Shown here in pieces: positions 25,616 to 33,561 of a DNA stretch of 37,289 nt. A program made the position numbers and the translations under genes. The notes under the pieces are model-generated. The model did not search any database. It was not told where the DNA came from and was given only the letters and a program-made list of their open reading frames with translations. The DNA is from Candidatus Saccharimonadota bacterium (GTDB taxonomy: Bacteria > Patescibacteriota > Saccharimonadia > Saccharimonadales > Saccharimonadaceae), in NCBI GenBank assembly GCA_017404795.1, contig JAFRBR010000010.1, forward strand, positions 1 to 37,289, written 5' to 3'. Numbering within the stretch: the stretch's first letter is position 1; every line of letters begins with the position of its first letter.

Positions 25616-27661
25616 ATGGATGCAAATGAGATCAGGAAAAAGTTCTTAGAATTTCAAGAAAAACGGGGGCACAAGGTGATTGCGCCGGCGCCACTGGTGT
25701 TGGAGGGTGACCCGACGACTTTGTTCACGGGGTCGGGGATGCAACCTTTATTGCCATATCTGTTAGGTGAGCCTCATCCTCTAGGGAAAAGGTTGTGTGA
25801 TTCGCAGCCTTCGATGCGAATGCAAGATATTGACGACATCGGTGATCCCAGGCATACGACGGTGTTTGAAATGTTAGGAAATTGGTCGCTAGGGGATTAT
25901 TTCAAAGAGGAGCAGATTAGAGGGTTTTTTGAATTTTTGACCGAGGTAGTGAGGCTAGACCCGAGCAAAATCTATGTCACCTGCTTCATTGGGAACGAAA
26001 AATACGGCATCCCTAAAGATACTGAGGCGGCAGAGATTTGGCAAAAAGTATTTGAGGAGGCGGGGATTGAGGCTAAAATTGCCGAAATTGGCACTGCATC
26101 TGAGGGCGATAAACGGGGAATTAAGCCGGGGGAGCGGATCTTCTTCTATGATGACCATGAAAACTGGTGGTCTAGGGGTGGTGGGTGTGAGTCTACCCCG
26201 ATTGGTGACCCCTGTGGGCCAGATTCGGAAGTATTTTACGACTTTGGCGAAGATTTGCAAGACGTCGATAAATACGGGTTGGCCCATCCGGCTTCAGACG
26301 GGGCCAGATTTATGGAAATCGGCAATCAGGTGTTTATGCAATACCGGAGACTAGAAGATGGGTCATTTGAGGAGTTAGAGAAGAAAAATGTGGATTTTGG
26401 CGGAGGACTGGAGCGAATTGCGGCAGCGGCGATTGGGTCGTTTGATGTGTTTAAGATTTCCCTGATGAAGCCGATTATTGATAAGCTGGAAGAGATCTCA
26501 GGAAAAAAATATGAGAACAATACCGATGAAATGCGAGTAATTGCGGACCATATCAGGGGTGCGTATCTGTTGGCGGCTCAGGGGCTGGTGCCGTCCAATA
26601 AAACTCAGGGGTATGCGATGCGGAGGTTGCTCCGGCGGGCGATTTTGCGTGCATTAGATCTCGGGATTTCCGCTAATTTCTTGGCGGAAATTGTGCCGAT
26701 TGTGGCCGAGATTTATCAAGATTTGCCGGGTTCGATTTTGACTCATCGAGAGAGTGCGCTCGAAACACTGCTAGCAGAGGAAAAAATGTTTCGTAAGACA
26801 CTTAATCGAGGGCTGAAAGAGCTCAAAAAGATGGCGCGGGTCCTGTCCGAACCTATTTCTTCGGCATCCGGACTTGAATTTTCGAGCACGTCATACGCTG
26901 GGCCGCGGGCAGAACCGTCCCTTTGGGACGAACCTGTCCGGGCCGTCAGGAATATACGTGTCGAAAATTCAAATCATTTTACGATGCCGAGAGAAACAGG
27001 TTCGGCCACCCGCGCCCTGTCTGGATACGATTTGTTTAAGTTGCAGGATACTTATGGGTTTCCGCTGGAGTTGTCGGTGGAGGAGTGTTATAGAGAGGGG
27101 ATTGAGTTGACGACAGATTATGTGAAAGAATTTGAAACGGCTTTGAAGGAACAGAGGGAGCGGAGTCAGACGGCTTCGAAGGGGATGTTTAAAGGTGGGC
27201 TGGAGGACCACGGTGAGCAGTCTATAAAATACCATACTGCTACGCATTTGCTGCTTGCGGCTTTGCAGAAGTTAGTTGCTCCTGATATTGTGCAAAAGGG
27301 GTCAAATATTACATCAGAGCGAGTGCGGTTTGATTTTAATTGTGATCACAAACTCACCCCTGAGGAAAAATCCGCCGTAGAGGCCCAGGTCAATGAATGG
27401 ATTGAGGCAGATTTGCCCGTGGTGCATGATGAGTATGACAAAGCCTATGCGCGAGATGAGCTACACGCCCACGGGCAATTCTGGGATAAATACCCCGAAA
27501 AATTGACCGTCTATACGATTGGCGATTTTGAAAAACCGGTGTCACGCGAAGTTTGCGGTGGTCCCCATGTGGAGCATACTGGCGAAATTGGGCATTTTAA
27601 GATCAAAAAAGAGGAGTCGTCCTCGGCTGGGGTGCGGCGAATCAAAGCGGTAGTGGAATAG
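25616..27661 (+). CDS. alaS: Alanyl-tRNA synthetase lacking C-Ala, with an in-frame palindromic insertion
   Basis: Charges tRNA-Ala. Class II catalytic core: IRKKFLEFQEKRGH, LFTGSGMQPLLPYLLG, HTTVFEMLGNWSLGDYF and GGGLERIAA, followed by the tRNA-recognition region with RRLLRRAIL. The second additional (editing) domain keeps HTATH and REVCGGPHVEHTG zinc ligands. The protein stops right after this domain (GVRRIKAVVE), so the C-Ala/DHHA1 domain is missing: 681 aa against about 870. About 60 residues (406-467), just before SGYDLFKLQDTYGFPLELS, come from a palindromic element and match no family sequence. Confidence 0.95.
   Translation: MDANEIRKKFLEFQEKRGHKVIAPAPLVLEGDPTTLFTGSGMQPLLPYLLGEPHPLGKRLCDSQPSMRMQDIDDIGDPRHTTVFEMLGNWSLGDYFKEEQIRGFFEFLTEVVRLDPSKIYVTCFIGNEKYGIPKDTEAAEIWQKVFEEAGIEAKIAEIGTASEGDKRGIKPGERIFFYDDHENWWSRGGGCESTPIGDPCGPDSEVFYDFGEDLQDVDKYGLAHPASDGARFMEIGNQVFMQYRRLEDGSFEELEKKNVDFGGGLERIAAAAIGSFDVFKISLMKPIIDKLEEISGKKYENNTDEMRVIADHIRGAYLLAAQGLVPSNKTQGYAMRRLLRRAILRALDLGISANFLAEIVPIVAEIYQDLPGSILTHRESALETLLAEEKMFRKTLNRGLKELKKMARVLSEPISSASGLEFSSTSYAGPRAEPSLWDEPVRAVRNIRVENSNHFTMPRETGSATRALSGYDLFKLQDTYGFPLELSVEECYREGIELTTDYVKEFETALKEQRERSQTASKGMFKGGLEDHGEQSIKYHTATHLLLAALQKLVAPDIVQKGSNITSERVRFDFNCDHKLTPEEKSAVEAQVNEWIEADLPVVHDEYDKAYARDELHAHGQFWDKYPEKLTVYTIGDFEKPVSREVCGGPHVEHTGEIGHFKIKKEESSSAGVRRIKAVVE
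26833..27016 (+). repeat. Family-2 palindromic element inside alaS
   Basis: A long imperfect inverted repeat joins about 26833-26893 with 26955-27016, starting with perfect GGCGCGGGT/ACCCGCGCC ends. Inner hairpins include CCGTCCC-TTT-GGGACG (near 26916-26930). The inner arms (GTCATACGCTGGGC at the left, CCGTCAGGAATATACGT at 26943-26959) recur in the complement of the obgE 3' region. No stop arises in the translated frame. Confidence 0.85.
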
Positions 27662-27674
27662 ATTTAGTCTACTC

Positions 27675-27699
27675 AACTGTTGTAAAAATTACAACAGTT
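27675..27699. repeat. 19-bp palindrome (copy 3) between alaS and the FtsA-like gene
   Basis: The 19-mer at 27678-27696 is extended to an 11-bp stem by flanking AAC/GTT. It sits 14 bp after the alaS stop and touches the stop codon of the convergent gene, so it could terminate transcription from both sides. Confidence 0.7.
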
Positions 27700-28927
27700 A
27701 ATTTTGGAGGAGTTTGGCGATGCGGGCGCGGAGCTTGTTTTCGGGTGGGGCGCCGGCAAGAGTGTCTACGCCCACGCGCAACAGACCCAGCGCCGTAGCG
27801 TAAGAGTGGTCTAGGTTTGAAGTGAAATTATCTTTGATGATTAGATTTGGCAAATCGGTCACCTCTATTAAGTGAATTAACGGCCGGCGTGAAAAGGGTA
27901 GATTCTCATACCAATCAGAAATAGCCAAGGTTTCTTGCAATAGAGACAGTCCGGCTCCACCTCCGCAGAGTAAGATGTTGCGTGGCAAACTGCCAACGTT
28001 TTCAAACTCTTCAAGGGCTACCTCTACCCCTGTCAGCCAGACAGATAGATTGCGCGAAATGGCGGTTTCGACCTTGGATTTGATGCGGTCGTCTAATTTG
28101 CCGGTGTCATAGTCTAGTTTGTAATTTTCGGCAGTGTCAAAATCTACACCGAGGGCCTCGGCGATTTGATGTGTAAAACTGCGCCCGCCAATACCAAACA
28201 TCTTGGTGCCCTCGACACCGCCGTCCTCAACTACGGCGATATCAGTAGTGCCACCCCCAATATCCATGACGATACCGGAGAAGTTAGATTCTAAATCGTC
28301 TCCTAGGCAGGCTCGGCAAACTGCAAACGGCTCTACCGCGACAGTTAATAAGTCTAAGTTGAGCTCGGCACAGACCTTTTCGATGGCGGCGACATGAATC
28401 AGGGGAGCAAAGGCGGTGTAAAACTGGATGACAATGTCTGAGCCTTTGAAACCGATTGGGTTGCTGATTTTATAGCCGTCAATGGTGAGTGAGACGATGG
28501 CGGAATTGATTAGTCGTACCTCGACATTTTCGTTGCCAGTCTCAAGAGCAACGGTTTTCTTGGCGACCTCGCCGGATTTTTGCTGAACTTTCTTGATGAT
28601 TTGCTCCATTTCGGCATCGGTGATAGGCTTGTTGGGGTTTTTGCGGGAGTAATTGACTGTAGTGGTGTTGCCCTTGATCAACTCGCCGGCAATACCGACT
28701 ACGGTGAGACCGGCACGCTCACCGGCTTGTTTTTCTACTTCTACCAAAGCCTCTTCGCAGACAGAAACTACGGCCGGAATATCGGCCACGGCACCGGCGT
28801 GCATATTGCCCTCAACCTGACGGGCTTTGCCAACGCCAAGAATTTCGAGATTGCCCTTCTTAGCGGGTCTAGCTAGGACCGCTTTGACAAATTCCGTACC
28901 AATATCTAGCGCCAAAATAGTGCTCAT
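27698..28927 (-). CDS. FtsA/PilM-like actin-fold ATPase
   Basis: A 409-aa protein of the FtsA/PilM/EutJ superfamily. Seen: phosphate-1 ALDIGTEFVKAVL at the N terminus, phosphate-2 MDIGGGTTDIAVVEDGGV near the middle, the GIGGRSFTHQIAEALGV that follows it in FtsA-like proteins, and adenosine motif NILLCGGGAGLSLL. It could be a divergent cell-division FtsA or a type IV pilus PilM. No C-terminal amphipathic membrane helix is obvious. No pil genes are in the window. It starts by a 4-nt overlap (ATGA) with the pseudouridine synthase gene, and also has its own -10 box. Confidence 0.85.
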   Translation of the reverse strand: MSTILALDIGTEFVKAVLARPAKKGNLEILGVGKARQVEGNMHAGAVADIPAVVSVCEEALVEVEKQAGERAGLTVVGIAGELIKGNTTTVNYSRKNPNKPITDAEMEQIIKKVQQKSGEVAKKTVALETGNENVEVRLINSAIVSLTIDGYKISNPIGFKGSDIVIQFYTAFAPLIHVAAIEKVCAELNLDLLTVAVEPFAVCRACLGDDLESNFSGIVMDIGGGTTDIAVVEDGGVEGTKMFGIGGRSFTHQIAEALGVDFDTAENYKLDYDTGKLDDRIKSKVETAISRNLSVWLTGVEVALEEFENVGSLPRNILLCGGGAGLSLLQETLAISDWYENLPFSRRPLIHLIEVTDLPNLIIKDNFTSNLDHSYATALGLLRVGVDTLAGAPPENKLRARIAKLLQN

Positions 28928-29613
28928 GGTTCAATTATAACACAAAATTTACCTGGCGGTAGCTCGTTTAATTCAAATGGTCCAAATTTAATGCGGTGGA
29001 GTTTTATGACTTTGTAGCCGAGAGCTGCAAAAGTCCGGCGGATTTGGCGATTGCGGCCCTCGGATAGCGTCACGATGTAACGATTCTGCTGAGCCGTCTC
29101 ATTACGAACCACTGTGAATTTGCTGGGGCCGTCGTCGAGCAAGACGCCGAAATCGGAAATCATTTGCTGATGGAGGGGTTCTAGGGGTTTGCCGAGTTCG
29201 ACCTCGTAGATTTTGTTTTTGCGGAATTTGGGGTGGGTCATTTGATAGGCAAAGTCACCGTCGTTGGTGAGGAGAATTAGGCCGGAACTATCTTTATCTA
29301 AGCGGCCAACGGTCTTGAGATGGTGATATTTGGCGGGAAGTAAATCATACAGTGTGGGGGCCTTACCCTGAGCGCGACGCGAACAGACATAGCCAACAGG
29401 CTTATTAAAAGCCAAATACAGATATTCGGCTTGGTGAGGAACGATTTTATTGTTATAAAATATCTTTGACTTACTGTCAATTTTATTTCCTAATATAGCT
29501 GTTTGGCCGTCGACAGTAATCTTGCCGGCGGTAATTAGATCATCGGCTTCACGCCGAGAAACGCCAAGGCGCTCAGCTAAGAATTTATTGAGCCGGACTG
29601 GTCGGTTGTCCAT
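28924..29613 (-). CDS. rRNA pseudouridine synthase, RsuA/RluB family
   Basis: Isomerises uridine in rRNA (RluB targets 23S 2605, RluE and RsuA other sites); the specific target is not decidable here. The 229-aa protein has an N-terminal S4 RNA-binding domain (about 4-60, VRLNKFLAERLGVSRREADDLI). The catalytic domain has Asp in VGRLDKDSSGLILLTNDG and EGRNRQIRRTFAALGY. Start overlaps the response regulator gene by 29 bp, so this is part of a four-gene minus-strand operon. Confidence 0.92.
   Translation of the reverse strand: MDNRPVRLNKFLAERLGVSRREADDLITAGKITVDGQTAILGNKIDSKSKIFYNNKIVPHQAEYLYLAFNKPVGYVCSRRAQGKAPTLYDLLPAKYHHLKTVGRLDKDSSGLILLTNDGDFAYQMTHPKFRKNKIYEVELGKPLEPLHQQMISDFGVLLDDGPSKFTVVRNETAQQNRYIVTLSEGRNRQIRRTFAALGYKVIKLHRIKFGPFELNELPPGKFCVIIEP
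28934..28939 (-). promoter_or_regulatory. Internal -10 box of the FtsA-like gene (leaderless)
   Basis: An extended TGTTATAAT on the minus strand lies 6 nt before the ATG and inside the end of the pseudouridine synthase gene, so the ATPase may be transcribed on its own as well as by read-through. Confidence 0.55.
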
Positions 29614-30202
29614 TTTGGGGCTCGGTTGGTTGTGGAGCGGGGATAGGTGCGGAGGCTGGGGTCGGTTCAGGAGTGGGAACTGGAGTAGGAGCGGGTTGCG
29701 GAGCTGGTTCGGGCGCTGGTTCTGAAGTTGATTCAGGAGCGGGGGCCGGAGCTGGAGCAGGAGATGGTGCTGAAGCTGGGGGCGTGGTTGGAGCAGGGGC
29801 CGGAGCTGACTCTGGAGCTGGGCTAGCTGTGGGCTTGTCGCCTAGTACTTCGTGAATGGTGTTGACGACATCCTCGATGCCTACTTGGGATTTTACTAAA
29901 TAGCGGTCGGCGCCGAGGCGTTCACCACGCTGGCGCTGATCCTCGGCTGAGAGAGCGGTCATCATCACGACTTTAATACCGGCGGTCTCGGGGGTTGAGC
30001 GCAGGATGTCCAACATATCAAAACCGGAAATTTTGGGCATCATGACGTCTGATAAGATGAGGTCGGGTTTTTCGCGCACGGCCATAGCCAGGGCTTCCTC
30101 GCCATCACCGGCCGAAACTACATCATAGCCCTCGGCGGTAATGCGGATACTGTAGATTTCACGAAGCGATGCATCGTCTTCGACTACCATTATTTTACTC
30201 AT
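29585..30202 (-). CDS. Single-domain response regulator with a Pro/Ala-rich tail
   Basis: CheY-like receiver (about 1-122): acidic pocket Glu8-Asp9-Asp10, phosphoacceptor Asp52 in PDLILSDVMMP, Thr82 and Lys104. No DNA-binding output domain follows; the remaining about 80 residues are almost only Pro, Ala, Glu, Ser and Thr (APAP-type repeats). The output must be protein-protein. Its start overlaps the histidine kinase end by 4 nt, so the kinase is the probable partner. Confidence 0.93.
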   Translation of the reverse strand: MSKIMVVEDDASLREIYSIRITAEGYDVVSAGDGEEALAMAVREKPDLILSDVMMPKISGFDMLDILRSTPETAGIKVVMMTALSAEDQRQRGERLGADRYLVKSQVGIEDVVNTIHEVLGDKPTASPAPESAPAPAPTTPPASAPSPAPAPAPAPESTSEPAPEPAPQPAPTPVPTPEPTPASAPIPAPQPTEPQNGQPTSPAQ

Positions 30203-31701
30203 GTTCTTCCTCCGTTTAAGTTAATATCAATTTGAGTGGGCTTAGGTGAAGAGATAGGCTCGGGCGGTGAAGTTTGGATGGGGGCAGCAGCGGGGACTAC
30301 TACTGGTGCAACGGGTTGCGGAACTGGCGCTGCGACTGGCTGAGGGGCCACGGCGGGTTGAGCCATGGCGGGTTGAGCTACCGCAGGTTGAGCCGCGGGA
30401 GCAGCTGGCGCCGCAGGCTGAGCCGCGGGAGCTGCTGGTACTGCGGGAACAACTGGCACTGTAGGTTGAGCCGCGGGAGCTGCTGGTGCTGCGGGCGCTG
30501 CTGGCGCCTGCAAGGATTGATTTCGTACAGCAATCATGCGTTTTTCGTATTCATCTTGGGTCAAGCGAGGCAAAGAAACATAAAAAGTAGAGCCTTCGCC
30601 AAAGGCAGATTCGGCCCATACTTTGCCGCCCATAGCTTCGACGCGCTGTTTGACCAAATACAAACCCAGACCAGTACCACCGATGGTACGAGTATCAGAG
30701 TTGTCGGCGCGATAGAATTTTTGAAAAATATGGCTGATGTCATCAGAAGAAATGCCGATGCCGGTATCGGTAACGTTGATAAGAACTCGGTCGCCATCGC
30801 CCCGCACATTAACGTAGACTGAGCCGCCGTCTGGAGTGTATTTGAGAGCATTGTCGATAAGGTTGTCCATAATTTCGCGCATAAAATCAACATCTACAGA
30901 GCTATAAACCACTTGGTCAAGCCGACGACTTTCGCCAAAAGACAAATTTTGACCTGTGCCAAAGCTAAAATTGACTTTGGCCTCGCGAGCGCGCGGAGCA
31001 TGATCGTTGGTAATAGATTGAATAAGGGAATTCATCTCTACTGGTTGGAAATGAGGTCGAATCCGGCCATCATCTAGTTTGGTAGCGTCTAGCAAATCTT
31101 GAAATAGTTTGCCAAGGTGCTTGGAAGCAGCTTGAGCGGCGGTCAGATAACCACGAGCCCGCTCGTCTACTGAGGCGGTCTGAGGATTGAGGGCAAGAGA
31201 TAAATAGCCGTCAATCGTGGCGACTGGGGTACGCATTTCGTGTGAGGCGGTAGAAATAAACTCGGCTTGCTCGCCTTCTTCTTCGAGTTCTTTGGCGATG
31301 TTGCGAAAAGTGATGATGCGATTGCTATTTAAACCCTCAGATGGCAAGACCGAAATAGCCACCGGGACTCGTTTGTCGGACTGGCCGACAAATAGACTGG
31401 CCTGAAAAGACTCTAAAGGCTGATTGGTACGCATGGCTTGGATAAGCGGGTTTTCGGCTTCGGAAAGCTCGCGACCTTCCTTAGATTCAATTCTAAGAAC
31501 CAAGCCATAATCTAGACCGATGGCCTTATCAGGTGAATTAAGGCCGGCCATACTGGCTCCAGCTGGATTGATGAATTGAATAACGCCAGATTTGTCAGTA
31601 ATAACTACGCCATCGTGGATGCTTTTGAGGGCCATTTCAGCTAAGGCCGACTGATTATTAGCGGAGTCAACAGGGGTAGTGATGCGTTTGAATAATTTCA
31701 T
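30199..31701 (-). CDS. Soluble PAS histidine kinase with a Pro/Ala-rich tail
   Basis: The 500-aa protein has no membrane segment. A PAS domain (about 20-135, KSIHDGVVITDKSGVIQFINPAG) precedes HisKA with His154 in TASHEMRTP. The ATPase domain has the N box NLIDNALKY, VTDTGIGI and GGTGLGLYLVK. From about residue 395 on, the chain is Ala/Pro repeats (PAAPAAPAAQP) ending in a short IDINLNGG. Kinase and regulator share this unusual tail type, though not its sequence. The signal is presumably cytoplasmic. Confidence 0.94.
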   Translation of the reverse strand: MKLFKRITTPVDSANNQSALAEMALKSIHDGVVITDKSGVIQFINPAGASMAGLNSPDKAIGLDYGLVLRIESKEGRELSEAENPLIQAMRTNQPLESFQASLFVGQSDKRVPVAISVLPSEGLNSNRIITFRNIAKELEEEGEQAEFISTASHEMRTPVATIDGYLSLALNPQTASVDERARGYLTAAQAASKHLGKLFQDLLDATKLDDGRIRPHFQPVEMNSLIQSITNDHAPRAREAKVNFSFGTGQNLSFGESRRLDQVVYSSVDVDFMREIMDNLIDNALKYTPDGGSVYVNVRGDGDRVLINVTDTGIGISSDDISHIFQKFYRADNSDTRTIGGTGLGLYLVKQRVEAMGGKVWAESAFGEGSTFYVSLPRLTQDEYEKRMIAVRNQSLQAPAAPAAPAAPAAQPTVPVVPAVPAAPAAQPAAPAAPAAQPAVAQPAMAQPAVAPQPVAAPVPQPVAPVVVPAAAPIQTSPPEPISSPKPTQIDINLNGGRT

Positions 31702-31709
31702 CTATATAT

Positions 31710-31718
31710 ATTTTAACA
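31710..31718 (-). promoter_or_regulatory. Promoter of the kinase-regulator operon (leaderless)
   Basis: An extended -10 TGTTAAAAT on the minus strand lies 8 nt before the histidine kinase ATG. It is back to back with the promoter of the gene at 31750. Confidence 0.6.
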
Positions 31719-31734
31719 CAAGCATTAAAAAATG

Positions 31735-31743
31735 TGATAAAAT
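31735..31743 (+). promoter_or_regulatory. Promoter of the gene at 31750 (leaderless)
   Basis: An extended -10 TGATAAAAT ends 6 nt before ATG 31750, divergent from the kinase promoter. Confidence 0.55.
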
Positions 31744-31749
31744 TTATGT

Positions 31750-33555
31750 ATGAACAAAGATGTGATTTATATTGAACCCGAGGATGATATCACTGATATC
31801 ATCGCTAAAATCGAAAAGTCAAAAGAAAAAATCGTCGCTCTGGTCCCGCCTAAGAAAGCTGGCGTGTTTCGGAGCATCGTAAATATCAAATTAATCGCCA
31901 AAGCTGGTGCTGCGGCCGAGAAAAGTGTGGTATTGGTGACGGTAGACCCGTCTATTACTAAATTGGCGGCTGCGACCAAACTGCCGGTAGCCAAAAATTT
32001 ACAGTCTGCGCCATCGGTTCCAGAGGTAGAAGTAGAGGGAGCAGCGGGAGAGCAGACGATTGAAGACGTCGCCGAGCCAGAGGATGAAGACGAAGAAGAA
32101 AAAGAGGCCGAGGAAGAGGTCGAGGAAGCCGTAGAAGAGTCAGATGAGGAGGCGGATGAAGAGGAAGAAGAAGAGGAAGAGACCGATGAGAAGCCGAAGC
32201 CAGCCAAGAAAACTAGAAAAGAGCACAAAGGGACTAAGTCCAAAGGCAGCAAATTCTTAAACTGGATTAAGGCTCATAAGAAAACTACGATTTTCTTGGG
32301 GGTTTTCCTGCTAGGGGTGATTGGATTTTTGATTTGGGCCTTTGGATTTGCGCCAGCGGTAGATATTTCGGTGGCGATTAAGGCTGAATCGAAGAATTTT
32401 TCAGAGGGAATTACCTTTACCGACCAATTGTCTAGCGAGGATGCCAAGGAGGGCAAATTCTATCTAGAGCAGAAGAAGATTGAAAACGCTCAAGAGGTGA
32501 ATTTTGAGGCCACTGGTGAGAAAAACCAAGGCGACAAAGCCACCGGCGACGTTGTGATTTATGGCTATTTTGACGCTAAAGGGGTGATTGCGGTGAATGC
32601 CGGATCGGTGTTTACGGTAAATAATCTATCGTTTGTGTCGAATAGCGATGCTTCGCTGGTCTGGGATGGCAAACCAAGCAGTTGCGAAAATTCCAATGAC
32701 GAGGTGACAGATGGGCATTTTCAGTGTCTGATTTCGGGTCGCGTGGCGGTCACGGCAATGAATGGAGGCTCTAACTATAATATCCCGGCTACGCCCTCAG
32801 GGTGGAGCACTACGGCTAATATCCGAGTTTATTCGGACAAAGCGATGGTGGGCGGGACGGATAAGATCATAACCGTAGTCCAACAATCTGATATTGAGAA
32901 GGCCAAGGGAGAACTGACCACTGCCAAAGAGGAAGAAAATAAGAAAAAACTATATGATTCGATTGACCAAGATGAATACTACATCATTGATTCGAGTTTT
33001 GAGCAGTCCACCTCTAATGCTGAAGCTACTCCAGCGGCTGACCAAGAGGTGACTGAGGGGCAGAAACCGGTATTAAAGGCCACCACTACGGCCACGGTGT
33101 ATGTGGTAAATAAGAACAAGATGCAAGAGTTCATCCGTGCTAAGGCCGATCTAGAGGACGATCAGAAGGTTTACGAAGTTAAAGATATCTATGTGGAGAA
33201 TTTCACTGATAATGGGGCAAATAGCACCGCCAAACTGAAAGCGCAATACTACATCGGACCCAAAATCACAGAAACAGAGGTGGTAGACAAAGTCAAGGGC
33301 AAAGGCCTAGGGGACGCTCAGCGTGAAATCAGGGATATCTACGGCGTATCTGATGTGGGGATTGACACTTCTTATCCATGGGTAATGACGGTACCTGGAG
33401 ACTCTAATAAGGTGACGGTCTCATTTGAGGTGAAAGATCAAGACGGCAAAGAGGTGAAGGAACAGAGTGACGAGGAAAAGGACGATTCTGGCGATAAGCA
33501 AGAGCAGACTGAGGACACCTCTGATACCAAAGACAAGGCTAAAGAGGATAAATAG
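31750..33555 (+). CDS. Conserved single-pass membrane protein with acidic linker
   Basis: 601 aa. The N-terminal cytoplasmic domain (about 1-85, IEPEDDITDIIAKIEKSKEKIVALVPP) looks like a nucleotide-binding-type alpha/beta unit. An acidic low-complexity linker follows (about 95-155, Glu/Asp runs), then Lys-rich residues and one membrane helix (about 182-202). The outer region (about 210-560) has the beta pattern GDVVIYGYFDAKGVIAVNAGSVFTV...GRVAVTAMNGGSNYNIPA, which recalls baseplate-J-like domains. The C-terminal tail is acidic. A role linking cytoplasm and surface is suggested but unproven. It lies 6 bp before ruvX-mltG, so the genes are likely co-transcribed. Confidence 0.8.
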   Translation: MNKDVIYIEPEDDITDIIAKIEKSKEKIVALVPPKKAGVFRSIVNIKLIAKAGAAAEKSVVLVTVDPSITKLAAATKLPVAKNLQSAPSVPEVEVEGAAGEQTIEDVAEPEDEDEEEKEAEEEVEEAVEESDEEADEEEEEEEETDEKPKPAKKTRKEHKGTKSKGSKFLNWIKAHKKTTIFLGVFLLGVIGFLIWAFGFAPAVDISVAIKAESKNFSEGITFTDQLSSEDAKEGKFYLEQKKIENAQEVNFEATGEKNQGDKATGDVVIYGYFDAKGVIAVNAGSVFTVNNLSFVSNSDASLVWDGKPSSCENSNDEVTDGHFQCLISGRVAVTAMNGGSNYNIPATPSGWSTTANIRVYSDKAMVGGTDKIITVVQQSDIEKAKGELTTAKEEENKKKLYDSIDQDEYYIIDSSFEQSTSNAEATPAADQEVTEGQKPVLKATTTATVYVVNKNKMQEFIRAKADLEDDQKVYEVKDIYVENFTDNGANSTAKLKAQYYIGPKITETEVVDKVKGKGLGDAQREIRDIYGVSDVGIDTSYPWVMTVPGDSNKVTVSFEVKDQDGKEVKEQSDEEKDDSGDKQEQTEDTSDTKDKAKEDK

Positions 33556-33561
33556 GTTTAG

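Noticed and set aside
29673-30822. Gly/Arg-rich plus-strand reading frames opposite the kinase and regulator tails
   Set aside because: They are antisense shadows of the Pro/Ala repeats and have no start region or family similarity.
31767-32252. Ser-rich minus-strand frame opposite the acidic linker
   Set aside because: Shadow of Glu/Asp codon runs in the gene at 31750; no promoter or ribosome site.
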